Shown: in pieces, positions 18,335-26,580 of the stretch
Numbering within the stretch: position 1 is the stretch's first letter
Layout of the letters: the number at the start of each line of letters is the position of its first letter
From: Lachnospiraceae bacterium
Lineage (GTDB): Bacteria; Bacillota; Clostridia; Lachnospirales; Lachnospiraceae
Direction: 5' to 3'
Length of the DNA stretch: 43,704 bases
Assembly (NCBI GenBank): GCA_017626325.1
Contig: JAGAIZ010000013.1
Span: forward strand, 1-43,704
The notes under the pieces: model-generated
Told to the model about the DNA's origin: nothing
The model's database searches: none
What the model saw: the letters and a program-made list of their open reading frames with translations, nothing else
Translations under genes and position numbers: made by a program

Positions 18335-19570
18335 TTATGAAGCTTCTGTCTTCCCTGCGGCCGCAAGTCCTGCTGTCGCGCCGCTGGAGAAAGCCCACTG
18401 TAAATTGTAGCCGCCGCAGACGCCGTCTACGTCCAGCAATTCTCCTGCGAAATACAGTCCCGGCACAAGTCTGGATTCCATCTGCGCTGTCACTTCCCTG
18501 CAATCCACGCCTCCCGCAGTTACCTGCGCCTGATCGAAGGAATTGGTTCCCTTAAGCTCCACCGTGAAAGCGCGGTAAAGCCCGCTTAATCTCTCCCGTC
18601 TGGCATCCGATACATCAGCCGCCCTCTCCGTTTCCTTAATGCCCGCCAGTTTAAGCAGCAGCAAGCTGATTTTCTTATTGACTATACCGGTCACGAACTG
18701 TTCCATGATCTGTTCTTTCTGCCTTGCCCATCTCTCAGTCCAGAAACGCTCATACTCATTATCCTGATAACCGGGCATAAAATCAATCTCGACTGTAGTA
18801 TACTTTTGCTCCCGCAGAGCGTATGCCGCATGTCTGCTCATCTGAAAAACCGGAATGCCGGAAATACCATAGTCAGTCAATTGCAGTTCTCCCCGCTCCT
18901 CACAGACTCTGCGCTTCTCTACCCACAAAGCCAGCCCCGCGTCGCACCGGACGCCTGCTATCTGCTTGTAGAAGCTTTCCTTGCAGCGAAGCGCCGTAAG
19001 CGCCGGTACGGTTGGCACGATTCGATGTCCAAGCGCCTCTGCAAGACGCAGTCCTGCTCCGTCCGATCCGGTCTTCGGCGCCGCCATACCGCCGCAGCAG
19101 AGAATCACGGCATCACAGCGGCATCTCTGCCTGTCGGCAGTTACGACCTCAAAACCACCCTTGTGCCTCTTAACTTCAACCACCTGTTGATTCGTATGTA
19201 CAGAAACAGGCAGCCTCATCATTTCATAGCGCAGCACGTCAAGCACCGTGGCAGCCTGCTCGCTTGCCGGATACAGACAGCCGTTCCGATTTCTCATGCG
19301 CATGCCCAGATCCGCAAAGAAAGCTTTGGCTTCCCGAAGGCCAAACGTCTTATATACCTCATCAATCAACCGTCTGCCGCTTCCGTAATACCATTCACTC
19401 CCCATGTTCTCATTGGAAAAATTACATTTGCCGTTTCCGGTAGCCAGAATTTTCTTGCCGACTCTGTCGTTTCTCTCATACGCTACCACCTGCGCCCCGG
19501 CTCTCGCCGCGCAGATAGCGGCCATCATACCGGAGGCGCCGGCGCCAATCACCGCGACCGTTTTACTCAT
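18335..19570 (-). CDS. HI0933-family flavoprotein (COG2081), NAD(P)/FAD-dependent oxidoreductase
   Basis: The 411 residues have an N-terminal FAD-binding site (VAVIGAGASGMMAAICAARAG), KKILATGNGKCNFSN and a C-terminal family signature GLYFAGELLDVDGVCGGYNLQWAFSSG. Members share the fold of BaiN from Clostridium scindens (a bile-acid pathway flavoprotein), but no substrate is certain here. I chose the ATG at 19570: GGAG lies 6 nt before it, inside the four extra codons of a longer reading. Its upstream leader (19577-19696) folds into two strong hairpins and a possible pseudoknot next to the ribosome site. It is the first gene ahead of the COG2509 flavoprotein and proB. Confidence 0.9.
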   Translation of the reverse strand: MSKTVAVIGAGASGMMAAICAARAGAQVVAYERNDRVGKKILATGNGKCNFSNENMGSEWYYGSGRRLIDEVYKTFGLREAKAFFADLGMRMRNRNGCLYPASEQAATVLDVLRYEMMRLPVSVHTNQQVVEVKRHKGGFEVVTADRQRCRCDAVILCCGGMAAPKTGSDGAGLRLAEALGHRIVPTVPALTALRCKESFYKQIAGVRCDAGLALWVEKRRVCEERGELQLTDYGISGIPVFQMSRHAAYALREQKYTTVEIDFMPGYQDNEYERFWTERWARQKEQIMEQFVTGIVNKKISLLLLKLAGIKETERAADVSDARRERLSGLYRAFTVELKGTNSFDQAQVTAGGVDCREVTAQMESRLVPGLYFAGELLDVDGVCGGYNLQWAFSSGATAGLAAAGKTEAS

Positions 19571-19576
19571 AGTAAT

Positions 19577-19696
19577 CTCCATTCCGGAGCGTTTTACGCG
19601 ACGGGGCGATGAGAAATCCGCGCAGGCGGTTTCTCATCTGCCATCAGACAAATTTGTGACGCTCCGACACAAATTTGGAGATGCCTGTTTATAATC
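19577..19696 (-). promoter_or_regulatory. structured, pseudoknot-capable leader (candidate riboswitch or palindromic repeat)
   Basis: Reading on the minus strand: hairpin 1 has perfect 10-bp arms at 19677-19668 and 19658-19649 with loop 19667-19659. Hairpin 2 has perfect 9-bp arms at 19638-19630 and 19616-19608 with an inner CCGC/GCGG stem. Then ACGCTCCG (19592-19585) is exactly complementary to the 8 nt CGGAGCGT in the loop of hairpin 1. The ribosome site GGAG (19580-19577) follows at once. A TATAAT at 19708-19703 would start a leader of about 125 nt, although no good -35 box is seen. Alternatively this is a dispersed palindromic repeat. No known riboswitch class was recognised. Confidence 0.5.
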
Positions 19697-19724
19697 AAGC
19701 TTATTATACATGTTCATAATAGAC

Positions 19725-20360
19725 TTAACTGGAATAAGATTCAAGGAAATTATAAAGCTCGCTTTCACTCTCTATATATTTTCCCTGCATAATCTCCGCC
19801 TGCAGAGATTCCTGCAGACTTTCCAGCAAAATATCCGTATTCATATACAAGGTCTGTTTATCTTCCTCATATACTACAATGAAATGATCCGCTACCATCA
19901 GGTAGAAGCCCTTCTCTTCTTTTTCTTTATAGTATTTGCAGATCACGACACGGTCTTTCGAGAACGCGGTCAGCTCTATCGTCTCAAATCCCTGTTCCAG
20001 CTCTGTCAAAGGAGGATTTTCATCATAAGACTTAAGCTCCTCCAGCATTCCTTCCCTGTCCAGACCGATATATTTTACCGGTACGCTCTCTTCCTTTTCA
20101 TTGACGATACCTTGCGTCAGATTGACTTCCTCAACCAGATATTTAGTGTCCGCCGTTACCACCGGTATTTCTTCTGCTGCAGCCTCGATCACCTGCTCTT
20201 CTTTCGTCAAGTCGGTCTGACTGCCGGGCGCGGCGTTTTCCTTCTGCGGATAGCGGTTCGGATAGAAGAACTGTTCCGCCTTCAAGGCCGTATATCCTCC
20301 CGCCGCAAGCAGCGCTGCCGATATGATCACAAAAAGACTGATGCGTCTTACAAGCTTCAT
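19725..20360 (-). CDS. membrane-anchored BofC-like protein
   Basis: The 211-residue protein begins with a signal anchor (ISLFVIISAALLAAGGYTAL, about 6-26), so the rest should be outside the membrane or in the spore intermembrane space. The C-terminal half (about 110-211; KGFYLMVADHFIVVYEEDK, TDILLESLQESLQAEI, and a final ELYNFLESYSS) resembles the C-terminal domain of BofC, a forespore protein that slows the SpoIVB/SpoIVFB signalling step in B. subtilis. This assignment is by pattern only and is moderate. The gene lies 89 nt after the flippase gene. Confidence 0.7.
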   Translation of the reverse strand: MKLVRRISLFVIISAALLAAGGYTALKAEQFFYPNRYPQKENAAPGSQTDLTKEEQVIEAAAEEIPVVTADTKYLVEEVNLTQGIVNEKEESVPVKYIGLDREGMLEELKSYDENPPLTELEQGFETIELTAFSKDRVVICKYYKEKEEKGFYLMVADHFIVVYEEDKQTLYMNTDILLESLQESLQAEIMQGKYIESESELYNFLESYSS

Positions 20361-20449
20361 TCTCCTTTACCCTTTCTAAGAATCCTTGTAATCAGTATCA
20401 GTCAATTTCTGATTTTTATACAGTCATACCAACTTTTTCAGCGCTTCTT

Positions 20450-22051
20450 CTATAGAATTCTCATGTTTCTGCCCAGCATAACAAAGAAAAATCCAAAGGG
20501 CATTCCGGCAAGCTCTGCTTCTCCGATCACCCTAAGCGCCATCAACAGCAGCACATAGATAACCAGGCCGACCAGGCAGGCGATCACGATCGTAAGAAGC
20601 GCTCCCACCGGTTCAAGCAGCAGTCTTCCTGACAGCATGACGACAAGTCCCGATACACAGGCAGCCGCTGCCGGAAACGCAACGTCCCTGATCCATTCCT
20701 GACGATATTTCAGGTTCTTAGCAATCAGCAGGAAATTGAACGCCGCATAGACGGCCAGGCATATAATCAGCGAATATATAATGCCGTCCGCGCCAAGCAG
20801 CGCTTTCTGTACCAGCAGATACGCCAGCACAACATGTACGATCATGGTAATCAGAGTCGTAAGCACAAGCTCTCTCACCATATGAAGCTTATACAGAAGC
20901 TGTCCGAACAGGAAGCTGAAGCCATACAATACAATGATCACAGCGCCTTTCTGCACCCAGACGGAAACCTCATCCGCCGCGCCTTTGCGATTCAGGCACT
21001 TCACCAAAGCCTCCGCCAGCACAGCCAGATAAATCGCCAGCGGAAACGCCACGATGCACAGTCTGCGTACCGCCCTTCCGATTCTTTCCCGCATCGCGCG
21101 GTATTCTTCCTTTTCGTAGGCGCTGCTGATCCTGCCCGTCATCGAATAGACGCTGAGACATACAAGCGCCGCCCCAATACCGATCACAACCGCAAATCTG
21201 CTGTAATAGCCGCCCCACAATGCAGTACGCATTTCTCCCATTTCTTTCCTGTTCATGCAGTAATTAAACAATCTCTGGTCGATCAGCATAAACACATTGG
21301 AGCCGACGGCAATAAGCGCTATGGGAATACTGCTGTTAAGCAGGATTCTCTGCAAAGAGTACTGCGTTTCCATCCTCTTACTGCTATCCTGTATCTGTCT
21401 TGCCTTCAGAGTTCCCGCGTAAATCACGTAGATCACCAGAAGATAGAGAACCGTAATCATCTGGGACAGCATCACGCCGATCATGGCCCCCAGCGCTCCG
21501 TAAGCATAGGCATAGTTTTCCGCTTTCAAAAGCGCCGATACCTTCTCTCCATAGCCATGGAAAATATTACCGCAGACCAGTACGCAGACCAGCATGGCAA
21601 TCTTCTCAATATACTGGGAATGGGCCACCAATACTCCTAATCCATAACCGTTAAAATATCCCCGAAACGTTCCGATCAAAGCGGCAAGAACGATTGCCGC
21701 GGCTGCCGCAATAATCGCCATACGGCTTAAAGTCTCCAGGACCAGAATATCCGCAATCACACGCGCCAGAATAACAAGGACTGCCGCCAGCACAATACTC
21801 ACAAACAGATTAATGAAGAAAGCCGACCTGAACACTTTACCGGCGTTCTTATACTGTTCTCTTTTGACCCGGTAACGGATAACGCCTGACATCGCCCGCA
21901 TCATACTGTATGAAGTAAAAAGACTAACCAGCCAGAACAATTCAAAAGCCGGTGCAAACAGTCCCATTCCCACATCGCCGATGATCCCGGACAACGGAAT
22001 CCGCATCAAAAGCAGAATGATATAAGACCACAGCCCTGCCGTCAGAACCAT
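20450..22051 (-). CDS. MOP-superfamily flippase-like membrane protein (polysaccharide/lipid II flippase type)
   Basis: The 533-residue protein is almost wholly hydrophobic with about 14 predicted transmembrane helices, the layout of the MOP exporters that include SpoVB, MurJ and Wzx. The pattern of short charged loops (for example YRVKREQYKNAGKVFRSAFF) fits. Its closest type is uncertain: a SpoVB-like role in cell wall or cortex synthesis is plausible in a spore former, but no glycan genes are adjacent. The ATG at 22051 has GGGAAG upstream. It lies downstream of ybeY, where many Firmicutes have dgkA and era instead. Confidence 0.82.
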   Translation of the reverse strand: MVLTAGLWSYIILLLMRIPLSGIIGDVGMGLFAPAFELFWLVSLFTSYSMMRAMSGVIRYRVKREQYKNAGKVFRSAFFINLFVSIVLAAVLVILARVIADILVLETLSRMAIIAAAAAIVLAALIGTFRGYFNGYGLGVLVAHSQYIEKIAMLVCVLVCGNIFHGYGEKVSALLKAENYAYAYGALGAMIGVMLSQMITVLYLLVIYVIYAGTLKARQIQDSSKRMETQYSLQRILLNSSIPIALIAVGSNVFMLIDQRLFNYCMNRKEMGEMRTALWGGYYSRFAVVIGIGAALVCLSVYSMTGRISSAYEKEEYRAMRERIGRAVRRLCIVAFPLAIYLAVLAEALVKCLNRKGAADEVSVWVQKGAVIIVLYGFSFLFGQLLYKLHMVRELVLTTLITMIVHVVLAYLLVQKALLGADGIIYSLIICLAVYAAFNFLLIAKNLKYRQEWIRDVAFPAAAACVSGLVVMLSGRLLLEPVGALLTIVIACLVGLVIYVLLLMALRVIGEAELAGMPFGFFFVMLGRNMRIL

Positions 22052-22106
22052 CTAATTCTTCCCGTTTCTATTCTTAAAGTGTAATCTCATGTTGTTCCTC
22101 AATTCT

Positions 22107-22163
22107 TTTCTCTGATTGTTGTATTCTATATTTCTCTGATTGTTGTATTCTATATTTCTCTGG
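22107..22163. repeat. 24-bp tandem repeat overlapping the 3' end of ybeY
   Basis: Two perfect 24-bp copies occupy 22107-22130 and 22131-22154, followed by the first 8 nt of a third. The stop and last codons of ybeY lie inside the second copy and the start of the third, so the duplication looks like a local slippage event at the gene end. Confidence 0.9.
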
Positions 22164-22653
22164 TTATCCCCAATTGTGCAAGCACTTCCTCCTGCTTACG
22201 CTCCATCACCGCCGCTTCCCCGGGCGTCATATGGTCATAGCCGCACAGATGGAACATGCTGTGCGCCGTAAGGAAAGCGAACTCCCGCAAGACGCTGTGC
22301 CCGTATTCACGCGCCTGTTTCAGTACTCTGTCTGCCGATATGATGATATCGCCCAACACAAGCTCCCCGCTGTCCGGGTCGAAATAATCCGCTTCCTCCT
22401 GCTCCACAGGTGAGAAATCACCCGCCTGTTCAAAAGGAATGCCGGGAAAGGAAAGCACGTCCGTCTCTTTATCAATCTTCCGGTATTCTCTGTTATACTC
22501 GCGAATACCGGCATTATCTGTCACAAGAAGATTAACCGACGTCTCATAAGGACACTCTTCCATCCGTGTAACCGCATCCATAATTTTATCCAGAATATCC
22601 TGTATGTCAAAAGAAAATGTCACATCCGTTTCATTCTCAACGTAAGAAGTCAT
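22150..22653 (-). CDS. ybeY: endoribonuclease YbeY (16S rRNA maturation)
   Basis: YbeY is a zinc-dependent RNase that helps mature the 3' end of 16S rRNA and takes part in ribosome quality control. The 167 residues include VLSFPGIPF and the metal-binding motif H131-x3-H135-x5-H141 in AHSMFHLCGYDHM. The ATG at 22653 overlaps the end of the preceding HD protein gene by 17 nt, indicating translational coupling. The gene order phoH, HD membrane protein, ybeY matches B. subtilis yqfE-yqfF-yqfG. Confidence 0.95.
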   Translation of the reverse strand: MTSYVENETDVTFSFDIQDILDKIMDAVTRMEECPYETSVNLLVTDNAGIREYNREYRKIDKETDVLSFPGIPFEQAGDFSPVEQEEADYFDPDSGELVLGDIIISADRVLKQAREYGHSVLREFAFLTAHSMFHLCGYDHMTPGEAAVMERKQEEVLAQLGITREI

Positions 22654-23869
22654 AGTAAAGTTTCTCCTCGATAAATATCTTTTTCATCTCATAGATCTGT
22701 GCCAGCGATATTTCATTGCACCAGAGTTCTTCCGTCTCAAGCTTCTTTCTGAACACAGTATCAATCAACTGCTCGTAATCTAACTCCGCCTTGGGATCTT
22801 TCGCAAAAAGATACAGAATAGAAGATACGATACAATCCGCGAACAACACGATAATTGTCTCTTTGGACACTACCTTCTCGTCCGCGTCCACATATTCTTT
22901 CAGAATCTTTCTGGCACGCGGCGGGAAATGATATTCCTGACAGATGGCGGAGACATTTTCCCAGTTATTCTCTCCTTTGAGGAAACCGATCCTGTGATAA
23001 TATCCGCATGCCTTGACTGCGGCGTCGTCCAGATTCAGCCGTCTGGCGATCTTGTCTCCCAGATACGCCGTATGTACCGCATGGTAATATTCCTCCTTCG
23101 ACATATCCTTAAGCTGTACCAAAAGCGGACATTCCGGATCGTTAATCTCCATATATTTCTCCCTGTAACGGTGAATGACCGTAGAACTGAACATTTTCAG
23201 ACTGACTAACAGCAGGATATAGCAGGTCATCAGGTTCACCGCGGGAATCATGAACTGTGCCGCTGAGAGAGACTCCTGCGAAAACAGCACCACATTCGCC
23301 GTCAGGCACAGCGTCAGTATCAGCATGGATATCAGAAACGGCAGTCCCACACGAAAATCATCGTCCAGTGTGCTGAATACAAGAATTCCTGCCAGCCCGC
23401 TGATAAAATATAAGATAAATACCGCATAATCGCCGCCCGAATAATTGACCGCCGTAAGCAGACAGACGCTGCCCGCCGCAAGGCCTGTCATACCATTGCT
23501 GAAAACGCCCAGCAGAACAAATATCACAAGAAAAGGCCAGCCTGCCACCGGGAGATACGGCAGCAGCATGGAAGCGATCAGACTGATAATATACATAGCG
23601 GCAAATCTGCCGTATCTGGTCTCATTATGATAGATAAAGAAGCCATTGATTTCGCTTAATGTAAAGGAAAAGATCACAATGCCCGTGCCCGCAAGCGTCA
23701 TCACCACATCGCGAATCAGCTCGTCCGTCTTGTCTCTGTACAATAATCCGCCTGCAAACGCGATGCCTCCCGCCAAAATAAACATGAATGCAAAAATCAG
23801 AATTCTTTTCCAAAAGTTCTTCTTATTTTCTTCCACGGCTGTTCTTCCTGTTCCTCTGTTTTGACTCAT
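22637..23869 (-). CDS. PgpH-like (YqfF-position) membrane HD protein, degenerate and short
   Basis: The gene occupies the locus of pgpH (yqfF), a cyclic-di-AMP phosphodiesterase with a 7TM domain and a cytoplasmic HD domain. At 410 residues it is far shorter than the usual 700 or so: the large extracellular N-terminal domain is absent, leaving about 7 transmembrane helices (about 20-245) and an HD-like C-terminal domain. The defining His-Asp pair reads H292-R293 (YYHRIGF), so the catalytic Asp is lost; an earlier His (H263) and a later Asp (FADCIVSS) remain. It is likely not a working phosphodiesterase. The start is uncertain: ATGs at 23899, 23890 and 23869 and a GTG at 23836 are in frame; all overlap phoH, and I took 23869. 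Confidence 0.8.
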   Translation of the reverse strand: MSQNRGTGRTAVEENKKNFWKRILIFAFMFILAGGIAFAGGLLYRDKTDELIRDVVMTLAGTGIVIFSFTLSEINGFFIYHNETRYGRFAAMYIISLIASMLLPYLPVAGWPFLVIFVLLGVFSNGMTGLAAGSVCLLTAVNYSGGDYAVFILYFISGLAGILVFSTLDDDFRVGLPFLISMLILTLCLTANVVLFSQESLSAAQFMIPAVNLMTCYILLLVSLKMFSSTVIHRYREKYMEINDPECPLLVQLKDMSKEEYYHAVHTAYLGDKIARRLNLDDAAVKACGYYHRIGFLKGENNWENVSAICQEYHFPPRARKILKEYVDADEKVVSKETIIVLFADCIVSSILYLFAKDPKAELDYEQLIDTVFRKKLETEELWCNEISLAQIYEMKKIFIEEKLYYDFLR

Positions 23870-24833
23870 TGTATTTTTCTCTGGATTCATAATCGTCATA
23901 CGCCTTCACGATCTTCTGTACCAGCGGATGACGCACCACATCCCTGCTGCTCAGCTTACAGAAAGCGATATCATCTATCTTCGACAGCACCTTCGCCGCC
24001 ACGTCCAGGCCTGACTTTGTGTCCGGCGCCAGATCCTTCTGCGACGCGTCTCCGGTAACAACGACCTTGGAACCAAATCCGATACGCGTCAGAAACATCT
24101 TCATCTGCGCCGGCGTGGTATTCTGCGCCTCATCCAGAATAATATAGGCATTGTCTAACGTCCTGCCTCTCATATAAGCAAGAGGCGCCACCTCGATCAA
24201 CCCCTTTTCCATATTCCTGGTAAAATTCTCCGCGCCCATAATCTGATACAGCGCGTCATACAGCGGCCTTAGATAGGGATCTACCTTACTCTGCAGATCA
24301 CCCGGCAGAAATCCCAGCTTCTCTCCCGCTTCAATTGCGGGTCTTGTCAGAATAATCCTGCTCACCTCGTTATTCTTAAACGCCGTGATCGCCATCGCCA
24401 TGGCAAGATACGTCTTACCGGTTCCCGCCGGGCCGATACCGAACACAATCATATGATCTCTGATCGCGTCCACATACTGTTTCTGTCCTAACGTCTTAGG
24501 CTTAATCGGCTTGCCGCTTATCGTGTGACAGATACAGTCTCCGTCTATCTCCAACAGGACGTCTTCTTCACTCTCCCGACCCATTTCCAGGGCATAATTC
24601 ACATTCTGTTCTTCCAACACATTACCTCTCTCTGACAGGGTAAGCAATTCCCTGATAATATGGGACGCCTGTTCCACCTGCCTTTGATCGCCGCTTATTC
24701 TGACGGCGCCGTCACGGTCTACGATCATCACATGCAGATCGTTCTCAATTTTTTTAATATAAGAGTCGCATTCTCCGAAAAGATTCCGCATGTGCTCCAC
24801 AGGCACATCCAGACTGACTGTAAATCCTTCCAT
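23823..24833 (-). CDS. PhoH-family ATPase (PhoL/YbeZ type)
   Basis: The 336 residues show an N-terminal KH-like RNA-binding segment (about 1-70) and a PhoH P-loop ATPase: Walker A GPAGTGKT (134-141), Walker B AYIILDEAQNTT and GFGSKVVVTGDASQKDL. PhoH/YbeZ proteins work with YbeY in RNA and ribosome metabolism, consistent with ybeY two genes downstream. The protein ends in a basic tail (KQRNRKNSRGRK). It begins 61 nt after the yqfD stop. Confidence 0.94.
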   Translation of the reverse strand: MEGFTVSLDVPVEHMRNLFGECDSYIKKIENDLHVMIVDRDGAVRISGDQRQVEQASHIIRELLTLSERGNVLEEQNVNYALEMGRESEEDVLLEIDGDCICHTISGKPIKPKTLGQKQYVDAIRDHMIVFGIGPAGTGKTYLAMAMAITAFKNNEVSRIILTRPAIEAGEKLGFLPGDLQSKVDPYLRPLYDALYQIMGAENFTRNMEKGLIEVAPLAYMRGRTLDNAYIILDEAQNTTPAQMKMFLTRIGFGSKVVVTGDASQKDLAPDTKSGLDVAAKVLSKIDDIAFCKLSSRDVVRHPLVQKIVKAYDDYESREKYNESKQRNRKNSRGRK

Positions 24834-24894
24834 TGTCCATGCTGCCTTTCTGTTCCCGGCATGACTGTAACCGCCGTAATATCGTATATTTCAA

Positions 24895-26157
24895 CTATTC
24901 AGAAGATTCGTCTTCTGAAGCTTTGGTCTCTTCTTCAATCGGTTCCGTCTGTGTAGCAGCCAGCTTCACTGCGGATTCCTCCAACTGCATGCGTGCATTC
25001 AGCACCCAATTTTCATCATTCTTTTTTATTGTAACATTTTTTTCTATAATTTGTACCCCCTTTTCCTCTAAAGTTGATATTATTTTACTCCACTCTTCCC
25101 TCATAATATCTTCCATCTCTGTCTGCGTATGTTCCTTCCGTATCATTGCATATTCCTGTATCGTCCTGTGTCCGTAGAAAAGCGGCAGATACAGGTGATC
25201 CAACAGCTTCACCTGCTCCTTCTCCTCGCTGATATCGTACGTTTCGTATTTCGCCGCCGCAATTCCCAGTCCCCACTCCTGATCCCGAATGCCAATCAGC
25301 GGTATCGTGCGCTGTCTGCCGGTATACTGCTTCTCTTCATACAGAATATCCCTTTTCACAGAGAACGATTCTCTGTAGCGAAGCGTAATATCCGCATCGG
25401 ACTGCACGAACTGATATTTCCTGATCGTCGTATCTTCGTTATAAACCGGAACCGCACCGCTGACGAGTACATCTCCCTTCTCTACCTGATCGCCGACCGA
25501 CACCTGCGGCACGCCGCTTCTGGTGATAATATAGGACACTGTCCCCGCCCTTGTGGCAACCAGATCCATGCCTTCGTCAGTTTCTGTCCGACCGGACTGG
25601 TCATATTCCGGCATTTCGTTTTCTTTGATATAAATAAGAAGGGTCGTTCCCTCTACCTGAACGGACACCCACGTAATGACGTCATATTCTCCACGCAGAT
25701 TCTCTTCCAGTTCTTCAATCTGAAGATCTTTCTTCTGCATCGCCGCATGTACGCCCTGCCCCGCCAGATAATCCATCAGGACGTCTTCTGTCAGTTCAAA
25801 ATTACCTTCTATCTTGATATTCCAGATGAAACCGGAGGTCAGAATCCAGAAAATCATGCATCCGATAAGCCCTATGACGAAGATCTTACGTTTTTTCATT
25901 TTAGACACAAAAAAAGGCAGTCCATATCTTCTTAAAACGGCTGCCCTTGTTCCGGTCTTTTTCAACAGAGGTTTCAATGCGAAAAATCCTTCCACACTGA
26001 TATTCATCGTATCATACTCACCGTGATTGACGATGTCCCACACCAGAATATCATGATTGCCGCACAGATTTAACAATCTCTCCGTCGAATACCCCCACAC
26101 TTTAATGGTTACGTATCCCTTGATATATTGAATCCAATGAAGCATATTGCCAACCAT
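24895..26157 (-). CDS. yqfD: sporulation protein YqfD
   Basis: The 420-residue protein matches the YqfD family: a short cytoplasmic N-terminal domain (about 1-88), one transmembrane helix (about 92-112; KIFVIGLIGCMIFWILTSGF) and a large extracytoplasmic domain (IEGNFELTEDVLMDYLAGQG and AGTVSYIITRSGVPQVSVGD). In B. subtilis yqfC-yqfD is expressed in the mother cell and needed around stage IV. Possible starts are ATG 26157 or 26145; the second gives the common MLHWIQYIKGYV start. The C-terminus is a low-complexity acidic tail. It is preceded by a long palindrome (26179-26245) after yqfC. Confidence 0.92.
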   Translation of the reverse strand: MVGNMLHWIQYIKGYVTIKVWGYSTERLLNLCGNHDILVWDIVNHGEYDTMNISVEGFFALKPLLKKTGTRAAVLRRYGLPFFVSKMKKRKIFVIGLIGCMIFWILTSGFIWNIKIEGNFELTEDVLMDYLAGQGVHAAMQKKDLQIEELEENLRGEYDVITWVSVQVEGTTLLIYIKENEMPEYDQSGRTETDEGMDLVATRAGTVSYIITRSGVPQVSVGDQVEKGDVLVSGAVPVYNEDTTIRKYQFVQSDADITLRYRESFSVKRDILYEEKQYTGRQRTIPLIGIRDQEWGLGIAAAKYETYDISEEKEQVKLLDHLYLPLFYGHRTIQEYAMIRKEHTQTEMEDIMREEWSKIISTLEEKGVQIIEKNVTIKKNDENWVLNARMQLEESAVKLAATQTEPIEEETKASEDESSE

Positions 26158-26178
26158 GCCTTTCTCTCAGACTGCAGA

Positions 26179-26245
26179 TGATGCGTGCGCACATGCCCTG
26201 CGGCGCTCATCGCTCATCGAAGTCCGCTTAAGCGCGCACGCATCA
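26179..26245. repeat. long palindrome between yqfC and yqfD
   Basis: TGATGCGTGCGC (26179-26190) and GCGCACGCATCA (26234-26245) are perfect 12-nt inverted arms enclosing 43 nt that include GCGG/CCGC. There is no T-run. The GC-rich content in an AT-richer gap and its place right after a stop codon resemble REP-type intergenic palindromes; an mRNA-stabilising hairpin is an alternative. Confidence 0.75.
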
Positions 26246-26247
26246 GG

Positions 26248-26547
26248 TCACACATAGCGGACAGCGTCGATGCTGCCGCTTATTTTCATATCTTCATTGG
26301 TATAATAATCGATGGAAAGCTGCTTGCCCTCGAAACATATTTTGCAGTTCTTCCCCTGTAATACGATGGATTCCGGATTATATTCCAGTATTCCCTTATA
26401 ATTCTCTATAAACGCTTCCCGATTGCCTGTCACTGTTACAATCGCCGCGCCCAGCATGGTGTCCTTGGGAAGCTTCAGGGACTCCACAATCAGTTCTCTG
26501 GAGCCGGATAAGGTTGATAACGGTGATTTCCTGCTATTTCTTCTCAT
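26248..26547 (-). CDS. yqfC: sporulation protein YqfC
   Basis: The 99-residue protein has the family pattern of YqfC/YabP-like proteins (LPKDTMLGAAIVTVTGNREAFIENYKGILEY, then IVLQGKNCKICFEGKQLSIDYYTNEDMKISG). Pairing with yqfD directly downstream supports it. The role in sporulation is known only genetically. The ATG at 26547 has no strong ribosome site; it starts 33 nt after the nucleoside phosphorylase stop. Confidence 0.92.
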   Translation of the reverse strand: MRRNSRKSPLSTLSGSRELIVESLKLPKDTMLGAAIVTVTGNREAFIENYKGILEYNPESIVLQGKNCKICFEGKQLSIDYYTNEDMKISGSIDAVRYV

Positions 26548-26580
26548 GGTAAACTATATGCCGCCGCAGGAAATTTAATG

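Noticed and set aside
18321-18503. N-terminal extension of the COG2509 flavoprotein
   Set aside because: The extra 61 codons are Arg-rich, overlap the end of the HI0933 gene, and a good start with a ribosome site exists at 18320.
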